In this document: in pieces, positions 15,810 through 21,790 of the stretch
Layout of the letters: the number at the start of each line of letters is the position of its first letter
Position numbering within the stretch: the stretch's first letter is position 1
From: JAYWFX01 sp043778575
Lineage (GTDB): Bacteria; Patescibacteriota; JACMRA01
Direction of reading: 5' to 3'
Length of the DNA: 21,790 bases
Assembly (NCBI GenBank): GCA_043778575.1
Contig: JAYWFX010000066.1
Span: forward strand, 1 to 21,790
Notes under the pieces: generated by a model
Seen by the model: the letters and a program-made list of their open reading frames with translations, nothing else
Told to the model about the DNA's origin: nothing
Database searches by the model: none
Position numbers and translations under genes: made by a program

Positions 15810-15838
15810 ATTATGTTAAATAATGTGAGATATGTCAA
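15810..15838 (-). promoter_or_regulatory. fic promoter with operator-like repeats
   Basis: TTGACA (15838-15833) and CATAAT (15815-15810) are 17 bases apart, one of the best promoters here. ATCTCACA occurs twice on the minus strand: within the spacer and directly after the -10, 20 bases apart. A third, inverted TGTGA follows further down. Such placement would let a bound protein block RNA polymerase. Confidence 0.6.
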
Positions 15839-15899
15839 CTCCACTTCAATTCTATTACTTTTTTGATTGTTTTAGCAAAATCTGAGTCTGTAGTTACAA

Positions 15900-15928
15900 T
15901 TGTCAATCTCAAATATGTAGACTATCAT
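15900..15928 (+). promoter_or_regulatory. Promoter of the G8-tract gene
   Basis: TTGTCA (15900-15905) and TATCAT (15923-15928), 17-base spacer. ATG 15937 is eight bases past the -10, giving a leaderless start and favouring it over TTG 15931. Confidence 0.5.
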
Positions 15929-15930
15929 GC

Positions 15931-16953
15931 TTGTATATGAATTTTGGAGAACCAACCATACCCGACACTCCTCTACAAAGACGAATTTCATTCAAGAATT
16001 TGCTTTTAACTGCAGTGAGTTATTTTAGACAACCAGAAGCTGTAGTAGACCTTGGGCAGTGTGATGCAGAAATAATTAAGAGACTCGGAAATTTAAACTT
16101 GCCAAAAATACTTCAGGAAAAAATTAATTCACCATTTGACGAGGGGGGGGTAGGAAATTTTGTTAAGATTCTACCAGATCCAAACACAGATCCGCTTTGC
16201 ACTACTGAAGACACAACTTTTGAAAGACAACTAAAGTATATACAAATTTTTGATAGTGCTTATTTTGCAATTAAAAAGCGTGAGCGTGGTGCTCAATTTG
16301 ATACAATTCTCCTCAATGAGGTAATATCAGCATCGGATGATACTGGTAAGCATTCGCATCGAACTTACATGCAAAAAATAAGTAGAAACGGCGAAGAGAA
16401 CTCAAATATATATGTAATCACGACTTTTGATCAAGAGATTGTGAAAATCAATGATAATTCTACCCCCGACATTTGTTACTGTGTTGCTCAAATGGTCATA
16501 GAGGTCGATGAGAAAAATAACCAAAAGACGATTCATGTTCGTAGTAATGATCTTGGTTTCCAAGACGATCCAGACATATTCAGATACATTTATAAAAATT
16601 TCGAAAACATGCCTCGCCAAGTATTTAAAGACTCAACAATTTCCTTAAAAAAAGAGATGCAGCTAGCTCAAGTGGTTACCCTCTCTGATTCTACTCGAAA
16701 AGTTGAGTATATTGATGACAATTTTTTAATAAACTTATATCGATCCAGTAAACCTGAGAAAAGCCCCCGTTTTTTCGCTCAAAATAAAGATGGTAAAAAG
16801 TATATATTAAAAAGAGGTCACGGGAATTTTGCGGTATATTCTAATGTTAACGGCAGAACAGAAGAACGAGCAATGTCTAATGATGAAAAAACTGAGTTTT
16901 TAGACGCATTAGAAGTGCAGTTTCCCAAATACGATTTTGCAAAATTGAGATAG
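15931..16953 (+). CDS. Hypothetical protein with a G8 tract
   Basis: I do not recognise this family. The frame starts at TTG 15931 with ATG 15937 two codons later, and the promoter geometry favours the ATG (338 residues). It looks soluble, with charged alpha/beta segments in the middle (QFDTILLNEVISASDD, NIYVITTFDQEIVKIND, AQMVIEVDEKNNQKTIHVRS) and a C-terminal part SPRFFAQNKDGKKYILKRGHGNFAVYSNVNG that resembles a small beta domain. No signal peptide or membrane span is seen. Codons around residue 70 include eight consecutive G bases (16143-16150). Loss of one G puts TAG next; gain of one G reaches TAA a few codons on. It is divergent from fic and precedes dnaJ. Confidence 0.65.
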   Translation: MYMNFGEPTIPDTPLQRRISFKNLLLTAVSYFRQPEAVVDLGQCDAEIIKRLGNLNLPKILQEKINSPFDEGGVGNFVKILPDPNTDPLCTTEDTTFERQLKYIQIFDSAYFAIKKRERGAQFDTILLNEVISASDDTGKHSHRTYMQKISRNGEENSNIYVITTFDQEIVKINDNSTPDICYCVAQMVIEVDEKNNQKTIHVRSNDLGFQDDPDIFRYIYKNFENMPRQVFKDSTISLKKEMQLAQVVTLSDSTRKVEYIDDNFLINLYRSSKPEKSPRFFAQNKDGKKYILKRGHGNFAVYSNVNGRTEERAMSNDEKTEFLDALEVQFPKYDFAKLR

Positions 16954-16991
16954 GTTTAGAGTGGTTTTGTATTTGTGAGTGTGCTACTTGT

Positions 16992-17020
16992 TTGACAAAA
17001 GTTGGCAGAGATAGTTTACT
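16992..17020 (+). promoter_or_regulatory. Possible dnaJ promoter
   Basis: TTGACA (16992-16997) and TTTACT (17015-17020), 17-base spacer; the predicted leader before ATG 17055 is about 28 bases. No CIRCE or other heat-shock operator was seen. Confidence 0.4.
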
Positions 17021-17054
17021 GTTGCTAATTCATACACACTATTTTAATCTATAC

Positions 17055-18179
17055 ATGTCAGCTGATTTTTACGATATATTAGGGGTTTCACGAGACGCTT
17101 CACAGGAAGATATAAAGAAAGCCTACCGCAAAATGGCTCACCAGTACCATCCAGATAAAAACCCAGATAACAAACAGGCTGAAGACAAATTCAAGGAGGC
17201 AAACAACGCCTACGAGACTCTTGGCGATACCCAGAAAAGATCAAACTACGATAGATTTGGATCCACTGGAAACCAAGCTGGGCAGGCAGGTGGTTTTGGT
17301 GGAGGGTTCGGTGGTTTTGGAGGTCAGGGAGCTAATTATGATTTTGGTGGGATTGATGATTTAGCTGATGTATTCGAGATGTTTAGTAGTGGTTTTGGTG
17401 GTCAAACAGGTCGCCGAACAGCCAATGGAAAGTCTGCAAATGGTAGTAGAACTCACGGAGTCGACATAGAAATATCCCTACAAATAAGCATGGAGGATTC
17501 AGCTAAAGGTGTAGAAAAGACATTTACCTACAAGCACAACGTAAACTGCAAGCACTGCAAGGGATCTGGAGGAGAACCAAACAGCAAAATTACTAGTTGT
17601 GGAACGTGTCGTGGTAGTGGCCGTGTATATCAGAGGATGGAAACAGTGTTTGGTACAATCCAGCAGGAAACAGTATGTCCTACGTGTGATGGATCTGGAA
17701 AAACCTTTGAAAAAGTGTGTAAAATCTGTACGGGAAAGGGTCATACTCAAGAGGAAGAGGAGCTCAGTGTAAAAATCCCAGTAGGTATCGATACAGGAGA
17801 TAGAGTTCGGGTTTCAGGTAAAGGGCAGGCAGGCTATCGAGGTAGCAACCCGGGTGATTTATTTTTGGCAATTGATGTAAAAAAAGTCAAAGAGCTCGTT
17901 CGAAATGGTATGGATGTGAGTTCGTCTACTGATATTCATTATTTAGATTTGATTCTCGGTACAAAACTCGACGTCAATACTGTTTGGGGTGTTGTGGAGG
18001 TGACTATTCCAGAGCTGACAAATCCAGAGGGTCAACTCAGACTCCGCGGTCAAGGTATGCCAAAGCTCAACAATCCATCCCAAAAGGGAGATCATTATCT
18101 GAAACTCAATATAAAAATGCCGAGTAAAATAGACAAGAAACAGAGAGAAATGCTAGCCGAACTACGCAAGAAAAACTAA
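17055..18179 (+). CDS. dnaJ: Chaperone DnaJ
   Basis: The 374-residue J-protein co-chaperone stimulates DnaK ATPase and hands it unfolded substrates. The domains are complete and in order: J domain with HPD (QYHPDKN, about residues 33-39), a Gly/Phe-rich linker (GGFGGGFGGFGG), four CxxCxGxG zinc motifs (CKHCKGSG, CGTCRGSG, CPTCDGSG, CKICTGKG) and the two C-terminal beta domains with SGKGQAGYRG. Start ATG 17055 gives the classic DFYDILGVSRDAS beginning; 21 extra upstream codons back to TTG 16992 are not family sequence. DnaK and GrpE are not in this window. The gene overlaps the small membrane-protein gene by four bases, tail to tail. Confidence 0.95.
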   Translation: MSADFYDILGVSRDASQEDIKKAYRKMAHQYHPDKNPDNKQAEDKFKEANNAYETLGDTQKRSNYDRFGSTGNQAGQAGGFGGGFGGFGGQGANYDFGGIDDLADVFEMFSSGFGGQTGRRTANGKSANGSRTHGVDIEISLQISMEDSAKGVEKTFTYKHNVNCKHCKGSGGEPNSKITSCGTCRGSGRVYQRMETVFGTIQQETVCPTCDGSGKTFEKVCKICTGKGHTQEEEELSVKIPVGIDTGDRVRVSGKGQAGYRGSNPGDLFLAIDVKKVKELVRNGMDVSSSTDIHYLDLILGTKLDVNTVWGVVEVTIPELTNPEGQLRLRGQGMPKLNNPSQKGDHYLKLNIKMPSKIDKKQREMLAELRKKN

Positions 18180-18535
18180 GGTAATTCTATTATTGGGTAC
18201 TGAATTGCCTCACCCTTTTTGTTTTTAGTGTAAAAATTTGTGACTATATTAGCATTTACAGATTCCTCTTTTTGAGCGGATCCGCTGAGTGTATTAGCGT
18301 TTAGTAGCCCTTGGCCAAATAATATCCCAGTTAATAATATCAAACCAATGGCACAGATTTTGAGTGCAAATGATGAATTGTATTTTTGAGAGAGTTTTTG
18401 TACTAGCTGTATGATTGAGAATTCCTTGCTTCTGCGGATCCGTTTATTTCTGATAGATGAGTGACGATTGTTCCAAGAAATAGGAGATGATATATTTGTA
18501 TTGTATGTATTTTTTGATTTAGATGTATGAGCCAT
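18176..18535 (-). CDS. Small single-span membrane protein
   Basis: A 119-residue protein of no recognised family. The first 55 residues are rich in Ser, Asn, Arg and Lys and should lie in the cytoplasm (positive-inside rule). A hydrophobic helix follows at about 58-79 (LKICAIGLILLTGILFGQGLL), then a 40-residue polar tail that would be outside, ending IQYPIIELP. The layout resembles small division or septum proteins such as FtsL, but nothing specific supports that. It ends with a 4-base overlap into dnaJ. A possible TTGACA lies well upstream (18620-18615), with inverted repeats between it and the start. Confidence 0.55.
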   Translation of the reverse strand: MAHTSKSKNTYNTNISSPISWNNRHSSIRNKRIRRSKEFSIIQLVQKLSQKYNSSFALKICAIGLILLTGILFGQGLLNANTLSGSAQKEESVNANIVTNFYTKNKKGEAIQYPIIELP

Positions 18536-18554
18536 TGGTAATCAAGTATCAATA

Positions 18555-18596
18555 CCACTAATCAATATAGTGGCAAAAGTAATATACTAGCCACTA
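18555..18596. repeat. Overlapping inverted repeats upstream of the small membrane gene
   Basis: CCACTA (18555-18560), TAGTGG (18568-18573) and CCACTA again (18591-18596): the middle copy can pair with either neighbour, giving two mutually exclusive hairpins (loops of 7 and about 17 bases; the second stem extends to 7 pairs with TAGTGGC/GCCACTA). Confidence 0.45.
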
Positions 18597-18652
18597 ACAA
18601 AAATATAAAAAGTTTGTCAAGAAAAAATTCAGATAAAAACTAATATTATTTC

Positions 18653-19471
18653 TCAGATATTTTTGTGTAATTCAAATTGGTTCGGGATTACATTATACAT
18701 TAAATCTAAATGTTTTGGGTCAGTGATCTCTTGAATTGCAAACAAGCTCTTGTCGTAATCTATTTCTGCGATATTTAGCTCCTCTCTCAATTCATCTATA
18801 TCTTTCTTGAAAAGATCTTCCCACTTGATGTGCAAGATTGGTTTAGCCTTGGATCCAGCAACAAATCCGTGAGAAAGTGCAGAGTGAAATGTGTCCAACG
18901 CCATTGGTTGTCTCAGCATAGCAAAGCGTAGATAAAATAAGATGGTAAAGACGTAACCAGCTGGGTTAAAAATCTGAGCATCATAAAATCCCACAGTATA
19001 CATCTCACCAAACATATCAGTGTCAACACCTAGGAGAACATGATGAATATCGTGAGTAAGCCAGAACCGCATCCGAAAGAAATTGAATAAATCAGGGTTT
19101 TCAGTTTCTTTGAAATGAGCAAGTGGTTGATTTTCAAAGCGAGATGCATATAGATATCCTAATGTGTTTTTTGGTAATTTTTTCAATTCAGGAAATAAGC
19201 TGTATTTTTTCTCCATTAAATATTTTTCCCCATTGAGGTAGTCATTGTACAGATCAATTAGTTTTGGATTTTTTTGTAAAACAAGTTCATTTACCTTTTC
19301 AATAGACATCTTATCTCCTCTCATTTTTGTGGCTTCCAAATCAATAATGTCTGTCACATCTTGAAACATTTCATTTATGTCCTCTGGATCACTAGCTTTG
19401 TGAAAGAGTAAATCTAAAATAAGCCTAAATTCAAACGCGTGTTGCTTAAAGTTGTTTATAAATTGGATCAT
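18653..19471 (-). CDS. Coq4-like protein, copy 2
   Basis: The 272-residue protein carries the zinc-ligand motif of Coq4 exactly: HDxxHx11E at His130, Asp131, His134 and Glu146 (HDIHHVLLGVDTDMFGE). Further matches are the earlier segment LPKNTLGYLYASRF, where Coq4 has a Pro-Gly-Thr-Leu-Gly-x-x-Tyr pattern, and a C-terminal WEDLFKKDIDELREELNI, like the family's ending. In ubiquinone synthesis Coq4 catalyses the oxidative decarboxylation step on the ring and scaffolds the complex. No other quinone gene is in the window, so its substrate here is unknown. It is 16 bases downstream of its paralogue, in the same direction, and ends in TGA. Confidence 0.8.
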   Translation of the reverse strand: MIQFINNFKQHAFEFRLILDLLFHKASDPEDINEMFQDVTDIIDLEATKMRGDKMSIEKVNELVLQKNPKLIDLYNDYLNGEKYLMEKKYSLFPELKKLPKNTLGYLYASRFENQPLAHFKETENPDLFNFFRMRFWLTHDIHHVLLGVDTDMFGEMYTVGFYDAQIFNPAGYVFTILFYLRFAMLRQPMALDTFHSALSHGFVAGSKAKPILHIKWEDLFKKDIDELREELNIAEIDYDKSLFAIQEITDPKHLDLMYNVIPNQFELHKNI

Positions 19472-19487
19472 AGTTAGTCAAATATTG

Positions 19488-20237
19488 TTATATATTTTGG
19501 AAATTTAGGTATTTGCTCGGATTATAATCTATTTTTTTTACGTTCAATACTTCTCTGACTTCTTCTATTGGGTGAGTGAGATAGTCTTCCCACACAAAAG
19601 ATCCAAATGGCTTAGCTGCTTTCCCGCAATTATATCCAGCTACAAACCCAGCTACAATTGTCTCAATAGCTTTTTCATTGGTTTTTCTAAAACATTTTAT
19701 GATATATGTACCCATTAAAATATAGGTAGCTGGGTTAAAAACCTGACTGACATAGACTCCATTTGTGCCAAACTCACCAAACATATCTACTTCTAATCCA
19801 CAGAGTACGTGGATAAAATCATGAAATATGAGTGTGCGTGTCCTATAAAAATCCAAGAAATCGGTGTCTTCCACAGAATTTGCCATGATTGGAGAGGGTG
19901 ACATATTGTTTTTGATTAGAAACTCAGCATAAAATTTTCCCAAAGATCCAGACGGCATATTGCTCAGTTTTTCCAGTGTCAGTTGAGAATTATCCAATAG
20001 CTCATGTCGACCATCTTGGTATTCTTTGAACAAATTAAAAATCTCGGGATCTTTATCCTCCAGAATCTGTCTAGATCGCTGGTACATATCTTTGTTACCC
20101 TGAAGCTTTTCCATCTCTATATTTACCATATCAAAAACTAATCTTAGATCTTTTGTGTAGTCTTTGCCAGAGTGGGGCTGAGAAAGTAATAGAGTAAAAA
20201 GAATCTTTACCTCTTTTAGTGTGTTAATGATATGCAT
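19488..20237 (-). CDS. Coq4-like protein, copy 1
   Basis: The 249-residue paralogue of the following gene. The motif HDFIHVLCGLEVDMFGE gives HDxxHx11E at His119, Asp120, His123 and Glu135; other shared blocks are MPSGSLGKFYAEFL and WEDYLTHPIEEVREVLNVKKIDY. The two proteins align along their whole length but have drifted well apart, with roughly a third of positions identical by eye, so the duplication is old and both copies keep the metal site. Coq4 proteins associate with lipid and can form dimers; two copies might form a heterodimer. It is first of a two-gene unit and lies 114 bases after the stop of the ATPase gene. Confidence 0.8.
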   Translation of the reverse strand: MHIINTLKEVKILFTLLLSQPHSGKDYTKDLRLVFDMVNIEMEKLQGNKDMYQRSRQILEDKDPEIFNLFKEYQDGRHELLDNSQLTLEKLSNMPSGSLGKFYAEFLIKNNMSPSPIMANSVEDTDFLDFYRTRTLIFHDFIHVLCGLEVDMFGEFGTNGVYVSQVFNPATYILMGTYIIKCFRKTNEKAIETIVAGFVAGYNCGKAAKPFGSFVWEDYLTHPIEEVREVLNVKKIDYNPSKYLNFQNI

Positions 20238-20351
20238 AAATTTTTGTTGTTGTTTCTATTTTTGATTGTTTTAGACTTGTTTGTGGCGATGGTTTCTAGG
20301 CTAACCAAATTTTTGTTGTATGTCTATTTTCCATTTCTATCTCACCGACAT

Positions 20352-21790
20352 TTAGGGGATGCTGAAATACTCATCGTCTTGGTTGGTGTTTGGGGTTGGG
20401 TTGGGTGCAACTCGCTTTTTTAGTTGAGTGAGTGGATCGACTGTGGTTTTTTTTACCGCTTTGGTAGGTTTTTCACTCATGTTTTGCATGATTTGATTGG
20501 TCACGACATCTCTGGATACTCCGTATTTTTGGCGAGATGATTCTGTGTTTGGAGTCAGTCTACCACCGAGCTTATCAAAAATTGGTGGAAGTGTGTGTGC
20601 TAGAAATGGTGTACTACGCTTTCCTTGGATAGATAGAGTCAGAGCAATTTCAGTTCTATCGAGGCTTATGAGATCTGAGAATTCGAATGCTGAACTAAAT
20701 TCTTTGGCTAAAAACCCTGCGTCCTCTGAACCAGTACGAAAACTGATGATGGTTCCCACGTTTCCAAAGATGGCGTTTTTTACTCGTTCGTTTCCACTTT
20801 CTGTCAGTTGGGCAATGTATTGATGAGCCAAGATCAGGTTGAGTCGGTATTTTCTGGCTTCACTCAAAATGGTCGAAAAACTGTCTGTAGTAAAATTTTG
20901 AAATTCGTCGACGTACAGGTTAAAATCTAGTCGCTCTTCACGGCTTTGATCTGCACGACTGAGAGCTGCTAATTGTAGCTTTGTCAGTAGTAGGCTCCCG
21001 AGCATGTTTGAGTTGTCTTCACCCAGTTTGCCTTTTGATAGATTGACAATGAGGATTTTACCCTCGTCCATAATCGACCTGAGATCAATGGTCGAGTGAG
21101 TCTGCCCGACGATATTTCTGACCAGATCAGTAGAGAGAAACTGACCAATTTTGTTGAGGATAGGGCTGATTGCCTCCTGTTGATAGCGGCTATTAAAGGT
21201 ACTAAACTCCTTTGTCCAAAAGTTTTTTACTAGAGGGTCTTGGAGTCCAGAAACAATCCGACTACGGTATTTATCATCCGTCAGCATCTGAATAATACTA
21301 ATCAATGTATGATCTGGGGTTTCTAATAGAGCTAAAATCGTATTGTTTAGGATGTATTCCATTCTAGCAGACCACATACCAGCCCAAAGTCTATGAAAAA
21401 CAGCAATCAACCCAGAGGCAATGAGAAAGTTTTGCTCACCATTACGCTTTTCAAATAAATTTAAACCGACAGGAAAATGAGTGTCAGCCGGATTAAAATA
21501 CACGATGTCTTGTTGGCGGTGTGCAGGAATCCTATCTAAAATATATTCACTACTATCACCATGTGGATCGATAAAACAAACCCCCATACCATTGTAAATA
21601 TCTTGGAGTACCATGTTTTCTAGTAGGGTTGTCTTTCCCATGCCAGTTTTTCCTACTATATATAGATGCCTCCTCCTGTCCTCGGTCAAAATACCAAATG
21701 TTTTTGTTTGATTCTCAAATGTGACTGTGGCAAAGTAGCAAAGATCGGGTTTTAGGCTCACAATAGGTGGTTCGGTGTTAGTGTTTGTTT
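20352..21790 (-). CDS. VirB4/TraD-like (DUF87) conjugation ATPase, 5' end outside window
   Basis: A hexameric-type DNA-transfer or type IV secretion ATPase. Walker A is GKTGMGKTT (about residues 37-45 from GTG 21761), Walker B is LYVDEFQNF (Asp285-Glu286), and the HerA/VirB4 patterns VCFIDPHGDSSEYIL and VYFNPADTHFPVGLN are present, as is the late ARKYRLNLILAHQYIAQL arginine-finger region. The frame is open through the window edge, upstream of the GTG, reading TNTNTEPPI, a low-complexity linker, so the true N-terminus (a membrane or receptor domain in many CPR versions) is not visible. The C-terminus is another Pro/Thr/Asn-rich tail. Such proteins with this start are common in Patescibacteria, where they accompany pilus or DNA-uptake genes. 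Confidence 0.85.
   Translation of the reverse strand, partial: TNTNTEPPIVSLKPDLCYFATVTFENQTKTFGILTEDRRRHLYIVGKTGMGKTTLLENMVLQDIYNGMGVCFIDPHGDSSEYILDRIPAHRQQDIVYFNPADTHFPVGLNLFEKRNGEQNFLIASGLIAVFHRLWAGMWSARMEYILNNTILALLETPDHTLISIIQMLTDDKYRSRIVSGLQDPLVKNFWTKEFSTFNSRYQQEAISPILNKIGQFLSTDLVRNIVGQTHSTIDLRSIMDEGKILIVNLSKGKLGEDNSNMLGSLLLTKLQLAALSRADQSREERLDFNLYVDEFQNFTTDSFSTILSEARKYRLNLILAHQYIAQLTESGNERVKNAIFGNVGTIISFRTGSEDAGFLAKEFSSAFEFSDLISLDRTEIALTLSIQGKRSTPFLAHTLPPIFDKLGGRLTPNTESSRQKYGVSRDVVTNQIMQNMSEKPTKAVKKTTVDPLTQLKKRVAPNPTPNTNQDDEYFSIP

Noticed and set aside
16992..17054. Longer N-terminus of DnaJ
   Set aside because: The TTG start overlaps the -35 hexamer, and the J domain begins right after ATG 17055.
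18277..18442. Two CGGATCCG palindromes in the small membrane gene
   Set aside because: Both lie inside coding sequence; two copies are too few to call a site.
20232..20423. Small + strand membrane protein
   Set aside because: It is made of T-rich non-coding DNA plus the antisense of the ATPase tail; no start signal and no family.
1..21790. CRISPR array, tRNA or rRNA
   Set aside because: No regularly spaced repeats, no cloverleaf and no conserved rRNA segment was seen; the short intergenic gaps leave little room.

Overview
The window is low-GC DNA (high thirties percent by eye) from a bacterium with small, tightly packed genes on alternating strands. It uses the standard code: TAA and TAG end most genes, TGA ends two, and the glycine-rich TypA and DnaJ read through in full without TGA. 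A VirB4/DUF87-type conjugation ATPase with the motif RRRHLYIVGKTGMGKTT, a TrmB-type regulator, compact envelope genes and no visible long-pathway operons fit a Patescibacteria (CPR) genome. No rRNA or other decisive marker is present, so this placement is an inference. No tRNA, rRNA or CRISPR array was seen.

Layout. 1-342: AT-rich non-coding DNA with one hairpin. 343-3011: a TrmB-like regulator whose natural N-terminus is cut by an in-frame TAA, a membrane-anchored alpha/beta hydrolase, and an ABC-exporter membrane domain with no ATPase. 3128-5699: an envelope block with undecaprenyl-diphosphatase (uppP), a PlsC-type acyltransferase and a UDP-glucuronate 4-epimerase-like enzyme. 5860-9045: typA, followed by a terminator, and an Nramp-superfamily transporter lacking the usual metal motifs. 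9128-10117: an unrecognised helical protein.

10242-12210: a HAD-fold gene split by a complete IS630-family element (10571-11562). Removing the element and one TA copy restores a single 324-codon reading frame, with the insertion right behind the catalytic DxDGT motif. The transposase is in two frames joined by a canonical -1 slippery heptamer.

12213-16953: a possible MTHFR-like TIM-barrel protein, a YgjP-type metallopeptidase, a FemAB-type aminoacyl/peptidyl transferase, a Fic AMP-transferase with its own inhibitory motif and an operator-like promoter, and an unknown gene carrying a G8 tract that could phase-vary. 17055-21790: dnaJ, a small single-span membrane protein, two tandem Coq4-like proteins with intact HDxxHx11E motifs, and the DUF87 ATPase running off the right edge.

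Cross-cutting signals: at several genes a TTGACA-like -35 lies about 29-34 bases before the start codon and a -10-like hexamer about 6-11 bases before it, with no Shine-Dalgarno sequence. This suggests leaderless mRNAs. Several convergent pairs overlap or nearly touch at their stops.
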